A DNA stretch of 36,751 nt from Bacteroidota bacterium. GTDB lineage: Bacteria > Bacteroidota > Bacteroidia > Flavobacteriales_D > Crocinitomicaceae. The position numbers and the translations under genes are program-made. Shown piece by piece: positions 1 to 7,219 of the stretch. The first letter of the stretch is position 1. Each line of letters starts with the position of its first letter. Location of the stretch: the NCBI GenBank assembly GCA_030148165.1, contig JASBTZ010000004.1, positions 1 to 36,751 of the forward strand, given 5' to 3'. The notes beneath the pieces are model-generated. The model worked only from the letters and a program-made list of their open reading frames with translations. It did no database searches and was not told where the DNA came from.

Positions 1-1
1 A

Positions 2-592
2 TATTCCAAAGTAGATGATTGGCTGGCCAATGGGGCAGGGCTCTGCGCCTTTGTCGTGGCTTTATGTCCGACATTTCCGGAGTATGGAGTTGACCCTTGT
101 GCTGATAACTTATGGCGAAGTGATTTTCATTTGCCAGCTGCGGCTGCGCTCTTCAGTATTTTTGCCTTCTTTTCACTCTTTCTATTCACCAAGAAGAAAT
201 GCGGTAAGATTTATCGCTATGACTCCTGTGATACGGAATACGTGTTTATAGGGTCAATCTATATTTCACCGAAGGCCCGAATGCGAAGTGTGATCTACAT
301 CATTTGCGGTGCGGGAATTATCGCTTGTCTGCTGGCGATGGCCATATTCATTTTTGTATTGCAGCGAGAAGGAGGCTTCTTCATCTACATGATGGAATTT
401 GCCGCACTCGTATTCTTTGGTTTTTCGTGGTTAACAAAAGGAGAATTTCTCTTCCTCAGCGACCCGGATCAAACCGACCCCAAATACGATGATCAGCGCA
501 TTCTGGAACGAGACGCTCTTGCACAGGGATATGAGTGGGTGAGTGATAAGCCTGACGGCTTGAGTCGGAAACATACATGTAGAAGAGGATAA
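2..592 (+). CDS. Multi-pass membrane protein, 5'-truncated by the window edge
   Basis: The reading frame is open from the first bases of the window to the stop at 592, so the start lies outside and only the last 196 or so residues are visible. Three hydrophobic segments can be seen: one at the very left edge ending in CAFVVALCPTF, one around LPAAAALFSIFAFFSLFLFT, and a long paired segment from about position 295 to 440. The C-terminal tail is charged and soluble (DPDQTDPKYDDQRILERD). The layout resembles polytopic families of the DUF998 kind, but I cannot assign one. An in-frame GTG at 56 could be mistaken for a start, but the preceding residues are hydrophobic and continuous, which favours a longer protein. 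Nothing links it functionally to the Fic gene that follows 226 bp later. Confidence 0.65.
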   Translation, partial: YSKVDDWLANGAGLCAFVVALCPTFPEYGVDPCADNLWRSDFHLPAAAALFSIFAFFSLFLFTKKKCGKIYRYDSCDTEYVFIGSIYISPKARMRSVIYIICGAGIIACLLAMAIFIFVLQREGGFFIYMMEFAALVFFGFSWLTKGEFLFLSDPDQTDPKYDDQRILERDALAQGYEWVSDKPDGLSRKHTCRRG

Positions 593-621
593 TTTCGTTT
601 TTACAGATCACTTTTACCGAA

Positions 622-789
622 AATACGTATCATTTTTAGACAGAATTGATACGTAAATAGGATCTAAATGATATGTATTTACATGGATATACGGGAAAAA
701 TTTACCCTAATACGTATCATTTATAATAAAAATACGTATCATTATATAGGAATTTTGATACGTAAATTAGTTGAGAAGCGATACGTAAG
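622..789. promoter_or_regulatory. Array of about seven TACGTATCA-type operator sites upstream of the Fic gene
   Basis: Between the membrane-protein gene and the Fic start, the motif ATACGTATCATT or its reverse complement recurs. Forward copies are at 622-634, 709-721 and 731-743. Reverse copies are at 647-658, 756-767 and 779-789 (cgatacgtaag), with a degenerate one at 669-680 (tgatatgtattt). Neighbouring sites lie about 22-25 bp apart (622/647, 647/669, 709/731, 756/779), close to two helical turns. The downstream protein has an N-terminal winged helix, so autoregulation is the simplest reading. The repeats are seen directly; the bound protein is inferred. Confidence 0.75.
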
Positions 790-818
790 ACGCAAAATTC
801 AAATTAAATTGATCAAGG

Positions 819-1871
819 ATGAGCAAAGCAAAAGATGAAAATAGCCGTCGAATCCTGGAATTTGTAGCTCAAAATCCGGGATTATCGTCCTCACAGATCC
901 ACGAACAATTGGAGCTGGGGGTAGAGTTGGTAACAGTCAAGCGAAATCTGACGGATTTGGTTAAAAAGCACCGGCTAAGAACCATCGGCAGAGGCAGGGG
1001 AACCCGTTATCTGATCGATCCTTCTTTTAAGCTGTTCGCACCGATCAATATGGAGCGCTACTTCACTATCGAACAAGACGATCGCGAAATCATCGAGCGT
1101 TTCGATATCGATCTGCTCACCGAGGTACTGCCACAGGTGGATCTTTTTACAGCAGATGAACTCAGGGACTTGCATGAAATCCACAACAAATACAGAAGTA
1201 ATATCAGCAAGTTATCCACGAATGAGTATCGAACTGAACTGGAACGCTTGTCGATCGATCTGAGTTGGAAATCTTCACAGATAGAGGGGAACACCTATAC
1301 CTTATTGGAGACTGAAGCACTGATCAAGGAGCAAAAGGAAGCCGTTGGCAAGAAAAAGGAAGAGGCGATCATGCTACTGAATCATAAGGACGCAATGGAT
1401 TACATTCTCGACGAGCCGAACTACATAGCCCCGATCAGTCTTAGCAAATTGGAAGAGATCCATCGAATTCTGACAAAGAACTTGCATATTGATCCCAACA
1501 TTCGCAGTGGTCTCGTGCGCATTACCGGCACCAACTACAAACCATTGGACAACGAATTTCAGATCAAAGAAGCGATAGAAGCGATGTGTACGCTTGTTAA
1601 TCAACGTGAAAGTGTTTTCGAAAAGGCACTGTTGCTTTTAGTTGTAATCTCTTACATACAGGCTTTTTCGGACGGTAACAAACGAACAGCAAGAATCGTT
1701 TCCAATGCGATACTCATCAACGAGGATCATTGTCCGCTTTCCTTTAGAACGGTTGACTCGACGGATTATAAAAAAGCGATGTTACTTTTCTACGAGCAGA
1801 ATAACATTACGGCTCTGAAAGAGATCTTTATGGAGCAGTACCAATTTGCTGTGAAGACTTATTTTAATTAG
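819..1871 (+). CDS. Fic-domain protein with N-terminal winged helix; degenerate Fic motif
   Basis: This 350-residue protein starts with a winged helix-turn-helix (about residues 5-65, ending in GRGRGTRYLI), then a linker and a Fic domain (about 120-325). Fic enzymes usually transfer AMP from ATP to a target hydroxyl using the motif HxFx(D/E)GNGRxxR. Here it reads QAFSDGNKRTAR (281-292): the catalytic base histidine is glutamine (Q281) and the GNGR glycine is lysine, while the phosphate-binding asparagine and arginines remain. The inhibitory-helix motif (S/T)xxxE(G/N) is present as S152-x-x-x-E156-G157, the class II position N-terminal to the Fic core. The ATG start follows a dense operator array, so the protein may act mainly as its own repressor. 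Either it has lost AMP transfer or it uses nucleotide binding as a signal. Fic family membership is clear; activity is uncertain. Confidence 0.88.
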   Translation: MSKAKDENSRRILEFVAQNPGLSSSQIHEQLELGVELVTVKRNLTDLVKKHRLRTIGRGRGTRYLIDPSFKLFAPINMERYFTIEQDDREIIERFDIDLLTEVLPQVDLFTADELRDLHEIHNKYRSNISKLSTNEYRTELERLSIDLSWKSSQIEGNTYTLLETEALIKEQKEAVGKKKEEAIMLLNHKDAMDYILDEPNYIAPISLSKLEEIHRILTKNLHIDPNIRSGLVRITGTNYKPLDNEFQIKEAIEAMCTLVNQRESVFEKALLLLVVISYIQAFSDGNKRTARIVSNAILINEDHCPLSFRTVDSTDYKKAMLLFYEQNNITALKEIFMEQYQFAVKTYFN

Positions 1872-2004
1872 CATTCAATTGTTCTTAGCTTATCCCAACA
1901 CAAATGCTTTGTTTATTCCGGCATCATTAGGGAAATTAAAACCGCGCCTCAGTGTCCTCAGTTATTAATCGTTGGCTGAGGCTCTCGAAGCCAACATCTC
2001 AACG

Positions 2005-2160
2005 ATCCCGGTAAGATCGTACCTAGGCGCATCTAACAGTCAAACTGCTTATGCGTATTTTTTGTCCCCTTGAGGGGACTTATAGGGGTGACTTAGTAAA
2101 GGGAAATATTGTCACCCCTCTCGATCTCCCCTCAAGGGGAGAAGCCATGGCGTGTCTTAG
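2005..2160 (+). repeat. Dispersed single copy of the 182-bp repeat family
   Basis: From tcccggtaagatcg through ctcaaggggagaagcc this segment matches the tandem array at 20132-20596 nearly base for base and in the same orientation. It contains AGGGGTGAC and GTCACCCCT as an inverted pair, and two near-palindromes, tccccttgagggga and tcccctcaagggga. The copies lie at opposite ends of the accessory block, so they could recombine and delete or exchange everything between them; that is inference. Confidence 0.8.
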
Positions 2161-2166
2161 CTCCGA

Positions 2167-2254
2167 CCTCCCCCTTAATCCCCCTCCGAAGGGGGAAATG
2201 GACTCATAGGCAAGAACTAAACCTTCCCCCTTTGGAGGGGGACAGAGGGGGAGG
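2167..2254. repeat. REPIN-like doublet: two C-rich palindromes in inverted orientation
   Basis: The element at 2167-2195 (cctcccccttaatccccc followed by tccgaaggggg) is repeated in inverse orientation at 2226-2254 across a short spacer of about 30 bp. Each carries its own small palindrome (CCCCCTnnnnAGGGGG). Single copies of the same element occur at 19755-19783, 23835-23863 and 24197-24225. Paired inverted REP sequences of this type are the normal unit of REPIN elements, but no RAYT transposase is present in the window. Confidence 0.65.
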
Positions 2255-2391
2255 CTCATCAAACCCATGTGTAAATGCCAAAAAGTAGCAAATAAGGGTA
2301 TTCACGTATTGCCAATAACCCCTAGAATCACTAAATTGCCTCCTGCAAGAGAAATGCGCAGCATTAACCCCTGCATTAAGCCACTTAAAAA

Positions 2392-2685
2392 ATGATAAAA
2401 AAACTCCTATTCCTCCTCGTTATAGCCTTCACGCTATCCTTCACTGGAAGTGATGGAACCCTGAGGCCACTGAGGTCACTCGAAGTGACGAAGGGTGACT
2501 CGACTGAAGGCGGCCTTCGAGAGCCTCAGGCCTCGAATGTATTCATCTGCAACAACGGCAAAACCGAAGTCTATCACTTAACAAAAGAATGCTCCGCCAT
2601 GAAACGCTGTACTAGCGGTATCAAACCCTTGAAGCTGGAAGAAGCGAAAGAAGAAGGCTTGAGGTTGTGTGGTTACGAAGATTAA
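2392..2685 (+). CDS. Small secreted cysteine-containing protein with an in-frame repeat insertion
   Basis: The 97-residue product has a signal peptide (about residues 1-19, MIKKLLFLLVIAFTLSF) and a compact C-terminal domain from about residue 50: VFICNNGKTEVYHLTKEC, then SAMKRC and LRLCGYED. I recognise this as a small periplasmic or secreted family common in Bacteroidota; its cysteine/histidine pattern recalls the Ada-type metal-binding fold. Function is unknown. The linker (about residues 23-47) is encoded by a palindromic repeat, so it is probably not part of the ancestral protein. The stop is followed after 3 bp by the next gene, suggesting co-transcription. Confidence 0.75.
   Translation: MIKKLLFLLVIAFTLSFTGSDGTLRPLRSLEVTKGDSTEGGLREPQASNVFICNNGKTEVYHLTKECSAMKRCTSGIKPLKLEEAKEEGLRLCGYED
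2459..2532 (+). repeat. Palindromic repeat inserted in frame into the small secreted protein gene
   Basis: The outer arms CCTGAGGC (2460-2467) and GCCTCAGG (2523-2530) are inverted, and the interior has a second inverted pair, tcactcgaagtga. The right part, cttcgagagcctcaggcc, is the reverse complement of sequence at 1974-1990 apart from one base. The element keeps the frame open, adding about 25 residues between signal peptide and mature domain. Confidence 0.7.
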
Positions 2686-2688
2686 ATA

Positions 2689-3420
2689 ATGGAAGAACTA
2701 TTAGATAAAACGACTGAAGAAAAGAACGAAAAGAAACGTGACTTCGGAGATGTTATGCGCTGGATCGTATTCGGACTTTTCATTCTTTTTCTGCTTATGA
2801 AAAACCGACACTGGCCGGGTGGAGGAGTAGGTTTAGTCTTCACGGGTTTAATAGCAATGATCTCGGGACTCATCATGATCATTCAAGGCTTTGTACGCAA
2901 ACGTGCATCGAAGGGAATGCTGGATGCAGCCGTAATGGCAGCAGTTATCTATCTCATCTTTCGCTTGCAGTTTTGGCAGTGGGCGGATAGGGTGCTGGTG
3001 TTGATGGTTGGTTTAATGGCCATAGGCTTATTGATGCACTTCAATGAGAAAAAGCAATTGAAAGTCCGACAATGGTTTGCGATTGTGATGATGACATTGT
3101 GTTTTGCCATTTATCAAACGCGGGATAGCGACCTGTACTATACATTAAATATGACCTCGACCTTGAATCGTTATGATCACAATAGTGTGTCCATGGCCTG
3201 GGAGTCTTATGCCCGACATTTATATTCCGATGGTAAATCGAAGCAGGCAATCGAGGCACTGGAAAGAGCTATTGCAATCGCATCTATTCAGGAAGAAACG
3301 GAGCTCGTTAATTATTATGCTAGCTTGAAGAATAATATCGAAATTGAAAGGGCTCGATGGGAATATAGCGATGAGCGGCGTAAAGAGTTCTATGAAAATG
3401 AACGGCTCTTCCCGAATTAA
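2689..3420 (+). CDS. Membrane protein with C-terminal TPR-like helices, unknown function
   Basis: The 243-residue product has a charged N-terminus (EEKNEKKRD) and about five hydrophobic helices: roughly 24-37, 47-68, 77-92, 99-116 and 127-142. A soluble C-terminal domain follows, with a TPR-like helix pair (AWESYARHLYSDGKSKQAIE and the following ALERAIAIA). The tail is strongly charged (ERARWEYSDERRKEF). It begins 3 bp after the preceding stop, so the two are probably one transcript. No enzymatic motif is seen. TPR-like ends usually bind proteins, but a partner cannot be named. Confidence 0.7.
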   Translation: MEELLDKTTEEKNEKKRDFGDVMRWIVFGLFILFLLMKNRHWPGGGVGLVFTGLIAMISGLIMIIQGFVRKRASKGMLDAAVMAAVIYLIFRLQFWQWADRVLVLMVGLMAIGLLMHFNEKKQLKVRQWFAIVMMTLCFAIYQTRDSDLYYTLNMTSTLNRYDHNSVSMAWESYARHLYSDGKSKQAIEALERAIAIASIQEETELVNYYASLKNNIEIERARWEYSDERRKEFYENERLFPN

Positions 3421-3447
3421 ATACAACAAGTATGAGAGAAAGTAACT

Positions 3448-4110
3448 TTGAAAACTGAAACCGAAACATATTGTACCGATTGTGGAGTGGTAATTGACTC
3501 TAAGTATGAACGATGTTATTCTTGTAATGAAAAGAATAATGGAAACACATCATTCAAACACGTCGAATCTGAAGGCGAAGAATTCATTGCTGATTTCTTT
3601 TACTTTACTGATATCAAGTTTAACAAGCAAGTCGAAATCCATAATCTAAAAGGAGACAGTAAAAAGTTTCGAGTAGCAGATTTTGAACTTACAGACTACA
3701 ATATCTTGGTTGAATACGACGGTTATTGGCACATTGATAAAGATCGATACAAAGAGAAAAAGAGAGTATATAAACTCAATAATAGACCTTGTATATATCT
3801 ATATCCAGAAAATTTGGGAGCGCTGGAGTTCTTTTTTGATAAAAGGATTCAAAAAGTGTTGAAGCTGCATAACATGAATAAAGAACTTAGGAAATACCGT
3901 TGGTTCAAATTTAGAAAGGGTGAATCAAAAAGAATTGGATATACCATTGCACTACTAGCTGCTATAATAGTCGTCCCCATTTTTGATATGACAACTGGAC
4001 CAGCGTTATACGTTTTTGTTGGGTTAGGAGTGGCCTATCAGTTTTGGCAGACTATTGAGGCATATCGTGATGTGTTTGTTCATGATAAATACCCAATACC
4101 AATGGATTAG
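3448..4110 (+). CDS. Zinc-ribbon, PD-(D/E)XK nuclease-like, two-helix membrane protein
   Basis: Three modules are visible in 220 residues. A zinc ribbon has C9-x2-C12 and C23-x2-C26. A nuclease-like core follows the DUF559/Vsr-like pattern: an acidic helix start (E44/E45), D78 in VADFEL and E89-x-D91 in ILVEYDGYWH. Two hydrophobic helices near the C-terminus (about 165-179 and 186-200) would anchor it in the inner membrane. Translation must begin at or near TTG 3448: an in-frame stop lies at 3433-3435, and the ATG at 3432 is in another frame and soon stops. It is 26 bp upstream of hsdR on the same strand and likely opens the restriction operon. A DNA- or RNA-cleaving role is inferred from the fold pattern only. 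Confidence 0.7.
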   Translation: MKTETETYCTDCGVVIDSKYERCYSCNEKNNGNTSFKHVESEGEEFIADFFYFTDIKFNKQVEIHNLKGDSKKFRVADFELTDYNILVEYDGYWHIDKDRYKEKKRVYKLNNRPCIYLYPENLGALEFFFDKRIQKVLKLHNMNKELRKYRWFKFRKGESKRIGYTIALLAAIIVVPIFDMTTGPALYVFVGLGVAYQFWQTIEAYRDVFVHDKYPIPMD

Positions 4111-4136
4111 ATATCTTTAGAAATCGAAATAATTAA

Positions 4137-7100
4137 ATGAAATTCAACGAAGACTCAAGAGTTAAAATACCGACGATACTTCATCTAATGAAGTTAGGAT
4201 ATACCTACATGTCCTTAAAGGATGCGAAGTGGGATGAGTCAACGAATATTTTCACAGATATCTTTCATGAAAATGTCAAGCAGTTAAATCCAGATTTAAA
4301 CGATGATGAAGTCTCAAGATTCTATGATGAAGTTTCATTAACACTAGAGAATGAGGATCTAGGTAAAGCTTTCTACGAGAAGTTAACTGATCGTTCAGGA
4401 GTTCGATTGATTGACCTAGAAGACTTCGACAATAACGATTTCCATGTTGTAACTGAGCTGACCTACAAAAAGGATGACGAAGAATTTCGTCCGGATATTA
4501 TTTTGGTGATCAATGGAATGCCCTTAGTTTTTATTGAAGTTAAGAAGCCAAACAACCAGGATGGAATTCTTGCTGAACATAAAAGAATTCAAACACGCTT
4601 TCAGAACAAGAAGTTTAGAAAGTTCGTCAACATTACACAACTGATGGTCTTCTCCAATAACATGGAGTATGATGACGATTCACTATCTCCGATCGAGGGA
4701 TCTTTCTATGCAACGACTTCATATGAGAAACCAAGCTTTAACTATTTCAGGGAAGAAGAGAAGTTTGATTTAATCGAAATATTGGAAGATGTATCTGATG
4801 ATCAGGAATTGGAAGTTCTTAAAGACAACAATCTCGTTGGAATAAAGAGTTCACCCGAGTTTCTGACGAATAAAAACCCAGATACACCAACAAATAGAAT
4901 CTGCACTTCATTGTTCCAAAGGGAAAGGCTTAAGTTTATTCTAGAATACGCGTTCGCCTATGTAAAAGAAAGGGATGGTCTTGAGAAACACGTCATGCGT
5001 TATCCTCAGTTATTTGCGACAAAAGCGATTGAACGATCATTAAACGAGGGAACTAACAAAGGCATCATCTGGCATACCCAGGGATCTGGTAAAACGGCCC
5101 TAGCTTACTACAATGTCAAGCACTTGACGCACCATTATCAAAAGAAAGGAATTGTTCCGAAATTCTATTTTATCGTTGATCGTTTGGATCTTTTGACTCA
5201 GGCAACAAGAGAATTCACCGCTCGAGGTCTTGTGGTTCATAAAATTAACTCGAAAGATGATTTTGCTAAGGATATTAAATCGACACAGGTCATACACAAT
5301 AATTCAGGTAGACCGGAAATCACCGTTGTCAATATTCAGAAGTTTGAAGATGACCCGAATGTAATTCGAAACAAGGATTATCAATTGAACATTCAACGTA
5401 TTTATTTCCTGGATGAAGTACACAGGAGTTATAATCCAAAAGGAAGCTTCCTGGCAAATTTGGAAGAGTCAGATAAGAATGCCATCAAGATAGGTCTCAC
5501 TGGAACACCATTGCTGGGCACTGATTACAATTCGAAGTCACTCTTTGGAGGCTATATCCATAAGTACTATTACAACGCATCTATAAAAGATGGTTATACC
5601 TTGCGACTGATACGCGAAGAGATTGAAACGAGCTACAAGCTTACGTTAAAGAAAGCTTTGGAGGAAATAGAAATCTTAAAAGGTGATGCAGATTCAAAGA
5701 TTATTTATGCTCATGACAAGTTTGTAGAACCAATGTTGGATTATGTTATTCGTGATTTCGAACAGGCTCGAATAACTATGAATGACAATTCGATCGGAGG
5801 AATGGTTGTATGTCATTCATCAGATCAGGCAAAGAGGATGTTCGAGATCTTCCAAGCTAAGTTTACAACTGAAGCAAAAGAAGACACTCCAACCTATCAA
5901 ATGGCTGCAGAGGATCCATCGAGTTATGGTGATAAAAAGAAAGCAGGAAGTAAGGTGAAAACAGCGGCTTTGATATTACACGATATCGGAACAAAGCAGG
6001 AGCGAAAGGATCGAGTGGAAGACTTTAAGGAAGGGAAGATTGACTTGCTATTTGTATATAACATGTTGTTGACCGGTTTTGATGCAAAACGATTGAAAAA
6101 GTTATATATCGGTCGTGTTATCAAAGCACATAATTTGCTGCAGACCTTAACAAGAGTGAATCGAACTTACAAAGACTTTCGATATGGTTATGTCGTTGAC
6201 TTTGCAGATATCCGTAAAGAGTTTGATAAAACGAATCGGGACTACTTCAACGAATTGCAGTCAGAGTTGGGTGATGAGATGGAACATTATTCCAATATCT
6301 TCAAATCAGCAGAGGAGATTGATTCTGAAATACAAGAAATTAAAGAAGTGCTTTTCCATTTTGATACAGTCAATGCGGAACTGTTCTCGCAACAAATTTC
6401 GGCTATCAATGATCGAGGCGAAATGTTAAAGATTAATAAAGCCTTGAATAATGCCAAGAGCCTTTATAACCTCATTCGTCTTTCTGGTAATTATGAAATG
6501 TTGGAGAAGCTGGATTTTCAGAAGCTGACGGTATTATCCCGATTAGCGCAACAAAGATTGACTTTAATTAATCAGAAAGAAGCGTTAGAGAGCAATGTGG
6601 ACACCACGAACCTCTTGAATATTGCATTAGAAGATGTTTTGTTTGCCTTTACGAAAGTGAGTGAAGAGGAGATGGTTTTGGCGGATCAATTAAAAAATGT
6701 TCTACAACGAACACGAGAAGCATTGAGTGGTAACTTTGACCCTAGGGATCCGGTCTTCATTTCGTTGAAAGAAGAGTTAGAACGCCTATTTAAGAAGAAG
6801 AACTTGACTGAAGTTTCAAAAGAGGAGATGGAAGACAATATTAAAGACTTGGATAGTATATACGCTAGAGCTAAAGAACTCGAACGAAAGAATCAATTGT
6901 TACGTGCGAAATACGACAACGATGCCAAGTATGCGCGCCTGCATAAGCGCTTGATGGAGAAAGATCCACTGACCGATAGCGAAATGAAACTATTTGAAGC
7001 CTTAAATGGCTTGAAGAAAGAGATTGATCTACAAATAATTCAAAATTCGAAGATGTTGGAGAATGAAAGTTTTGTGGAGAAGATGATAGCTCGGTTAGTT

Positions 7101-7214
7101 GTGAATGAATTGAAGAATAAGAATCATTTCGAAATGGACCTTGAAAAGGTTAATCGAGTCAAAGGACTGATAGTAAAAGAATATATGAATGAATTCCATG
7201 GACGTGTGGCATAA
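4137..7214 (+). CDS. hsdR: Type I restriction enzyme, R (motor and endonuclease) subunit
   Basis: The 1025-residue length fits HsdR. The N-terminal endonuclease domain shows the PD-(D/E)XK signature with D120 (FRPDIILV) and E134-V-K136 (IEVKK). The helicase motor follows: Walker A QGSGKT (315-320), the DEAD-like box DEVH (426-429), the SLTGTPLL-like motif III (GLTGTPLLG), and motif VI as QTLTRVNRTYKDF. The C-terminal third is helical and charged, typical of the region that docks on HsdM/HsdS. The holoenzyme translocates unmodified DNA with ATP and cuts far from its recognition site. Gene order here is R-M-S, with 5 bp to hsdM. The gene appears intact. Confidence 0.95.
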   Translation: MKFNEDSRVKIPTILHLMKLGYTYMSLKDAKWDESTNIFTDIFHENVKQLNPDLNDDEVSRFYDEVSLTLENEDLGKAFYEKLTDRSGVRLIDLEDFDNNDFHVVTELTYKKDDEEFRPDIILVINGMPLVFIEVKKPNNQDGILAEHKRIQTRFQNKKFRKFVNITQLMVFSNNMEYDDDSLSPIEGSFYATTSYEKPSFNYFREEEKFDLIEILEDVSDDQELEVLKDNNLVGIKSSPEFLTNKNPDTPTNRICTSLFQRERLKFILEYAFAYVKERDGLEKHVMRYPQLFATKAIERSLNEGTNKGIIWHTQGSGKTALAYYNVKHLTHHYQKKGIVPKFYFIVDRLDLLTQATREFTARGLVVHKINSKDDFAKDIKSTQVIHNNSGRPEITVVNIQKFEDDPNVIRNKDYQLNIQRIYFLDEVHRSYNPKGSFLANLEESDKNAIKIGLTGTPLLGTDYNSKSLFGGYIHKYYYNASIKDGYTLRLIREEIETSYKLTLKKALEEIEILKGDADSKIIYAHDKFVEPMLDYVIRDFEQARITMNDNSIGGMVVCHSSDQAKRMFEIFQAKFTTEAKEDTPTYQMAAEDPSSYGDKKKAGSKVKTAALILHDIGTKQERKDRVEDFKEGKIDLLFVYNMLLTGFDAKRLKKLYIGRVIKAHNLLQTLTRVNRTYKDFRYGYVVDFADIRKEFDKTNRDYFNELQSELGDEMEHYSNIFKSAEEIDSEIQEIKEVLFHFDTVNAELFSQQISAINDRGEMLKINKALNNAKSLYNLIRLSGNYEMLEKLDFQKLTVLSRLAQQRLTLINQKEALESNVDTTNLLNIALEDVLFAFTKVSEEEMVLADQLKNVLQRTREALSGNFDPRDPVFISLKEELERLFKKKNLTEVSKEEMEDNIKDLDSIYARAKELERKNQLLRAKYDNDAKYARLHKRLMEKDPLTDSEMKLFEALNGLKKEIDLQIIQNSKMLENESFVEKMIARLVVNELKNKNHFEMDLEKVNRVKGLIVKEYMNEFHGRVA

Positions 7215-7219
7215 TTGAA

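Larger units (their letters stand above)
1872..2391. other. 520-bp intergenic region filled with dispersed repeats
   Basis: No convincing gene is seen here. In order, it holds GGCTGAGGCTCTCGAAG at 1974-1990, whose reverse complement nearly recurs inside the next gene; a copy of the 182-bp repeat family (2005-2160); and an inverted doublet of C-rich palindromes (2167-2254). The open frame across 2080-2268 on the minus strand is low-complexity and made of these repeats, so I do not call it. Confidence 0.8.

Noticed and set aside
2080-2268. Minus-strand frame of 62 residues
   Set aside because: Composed entirely of C/G-rich palindromic repeats and the 182-bp repeat; low complexity.
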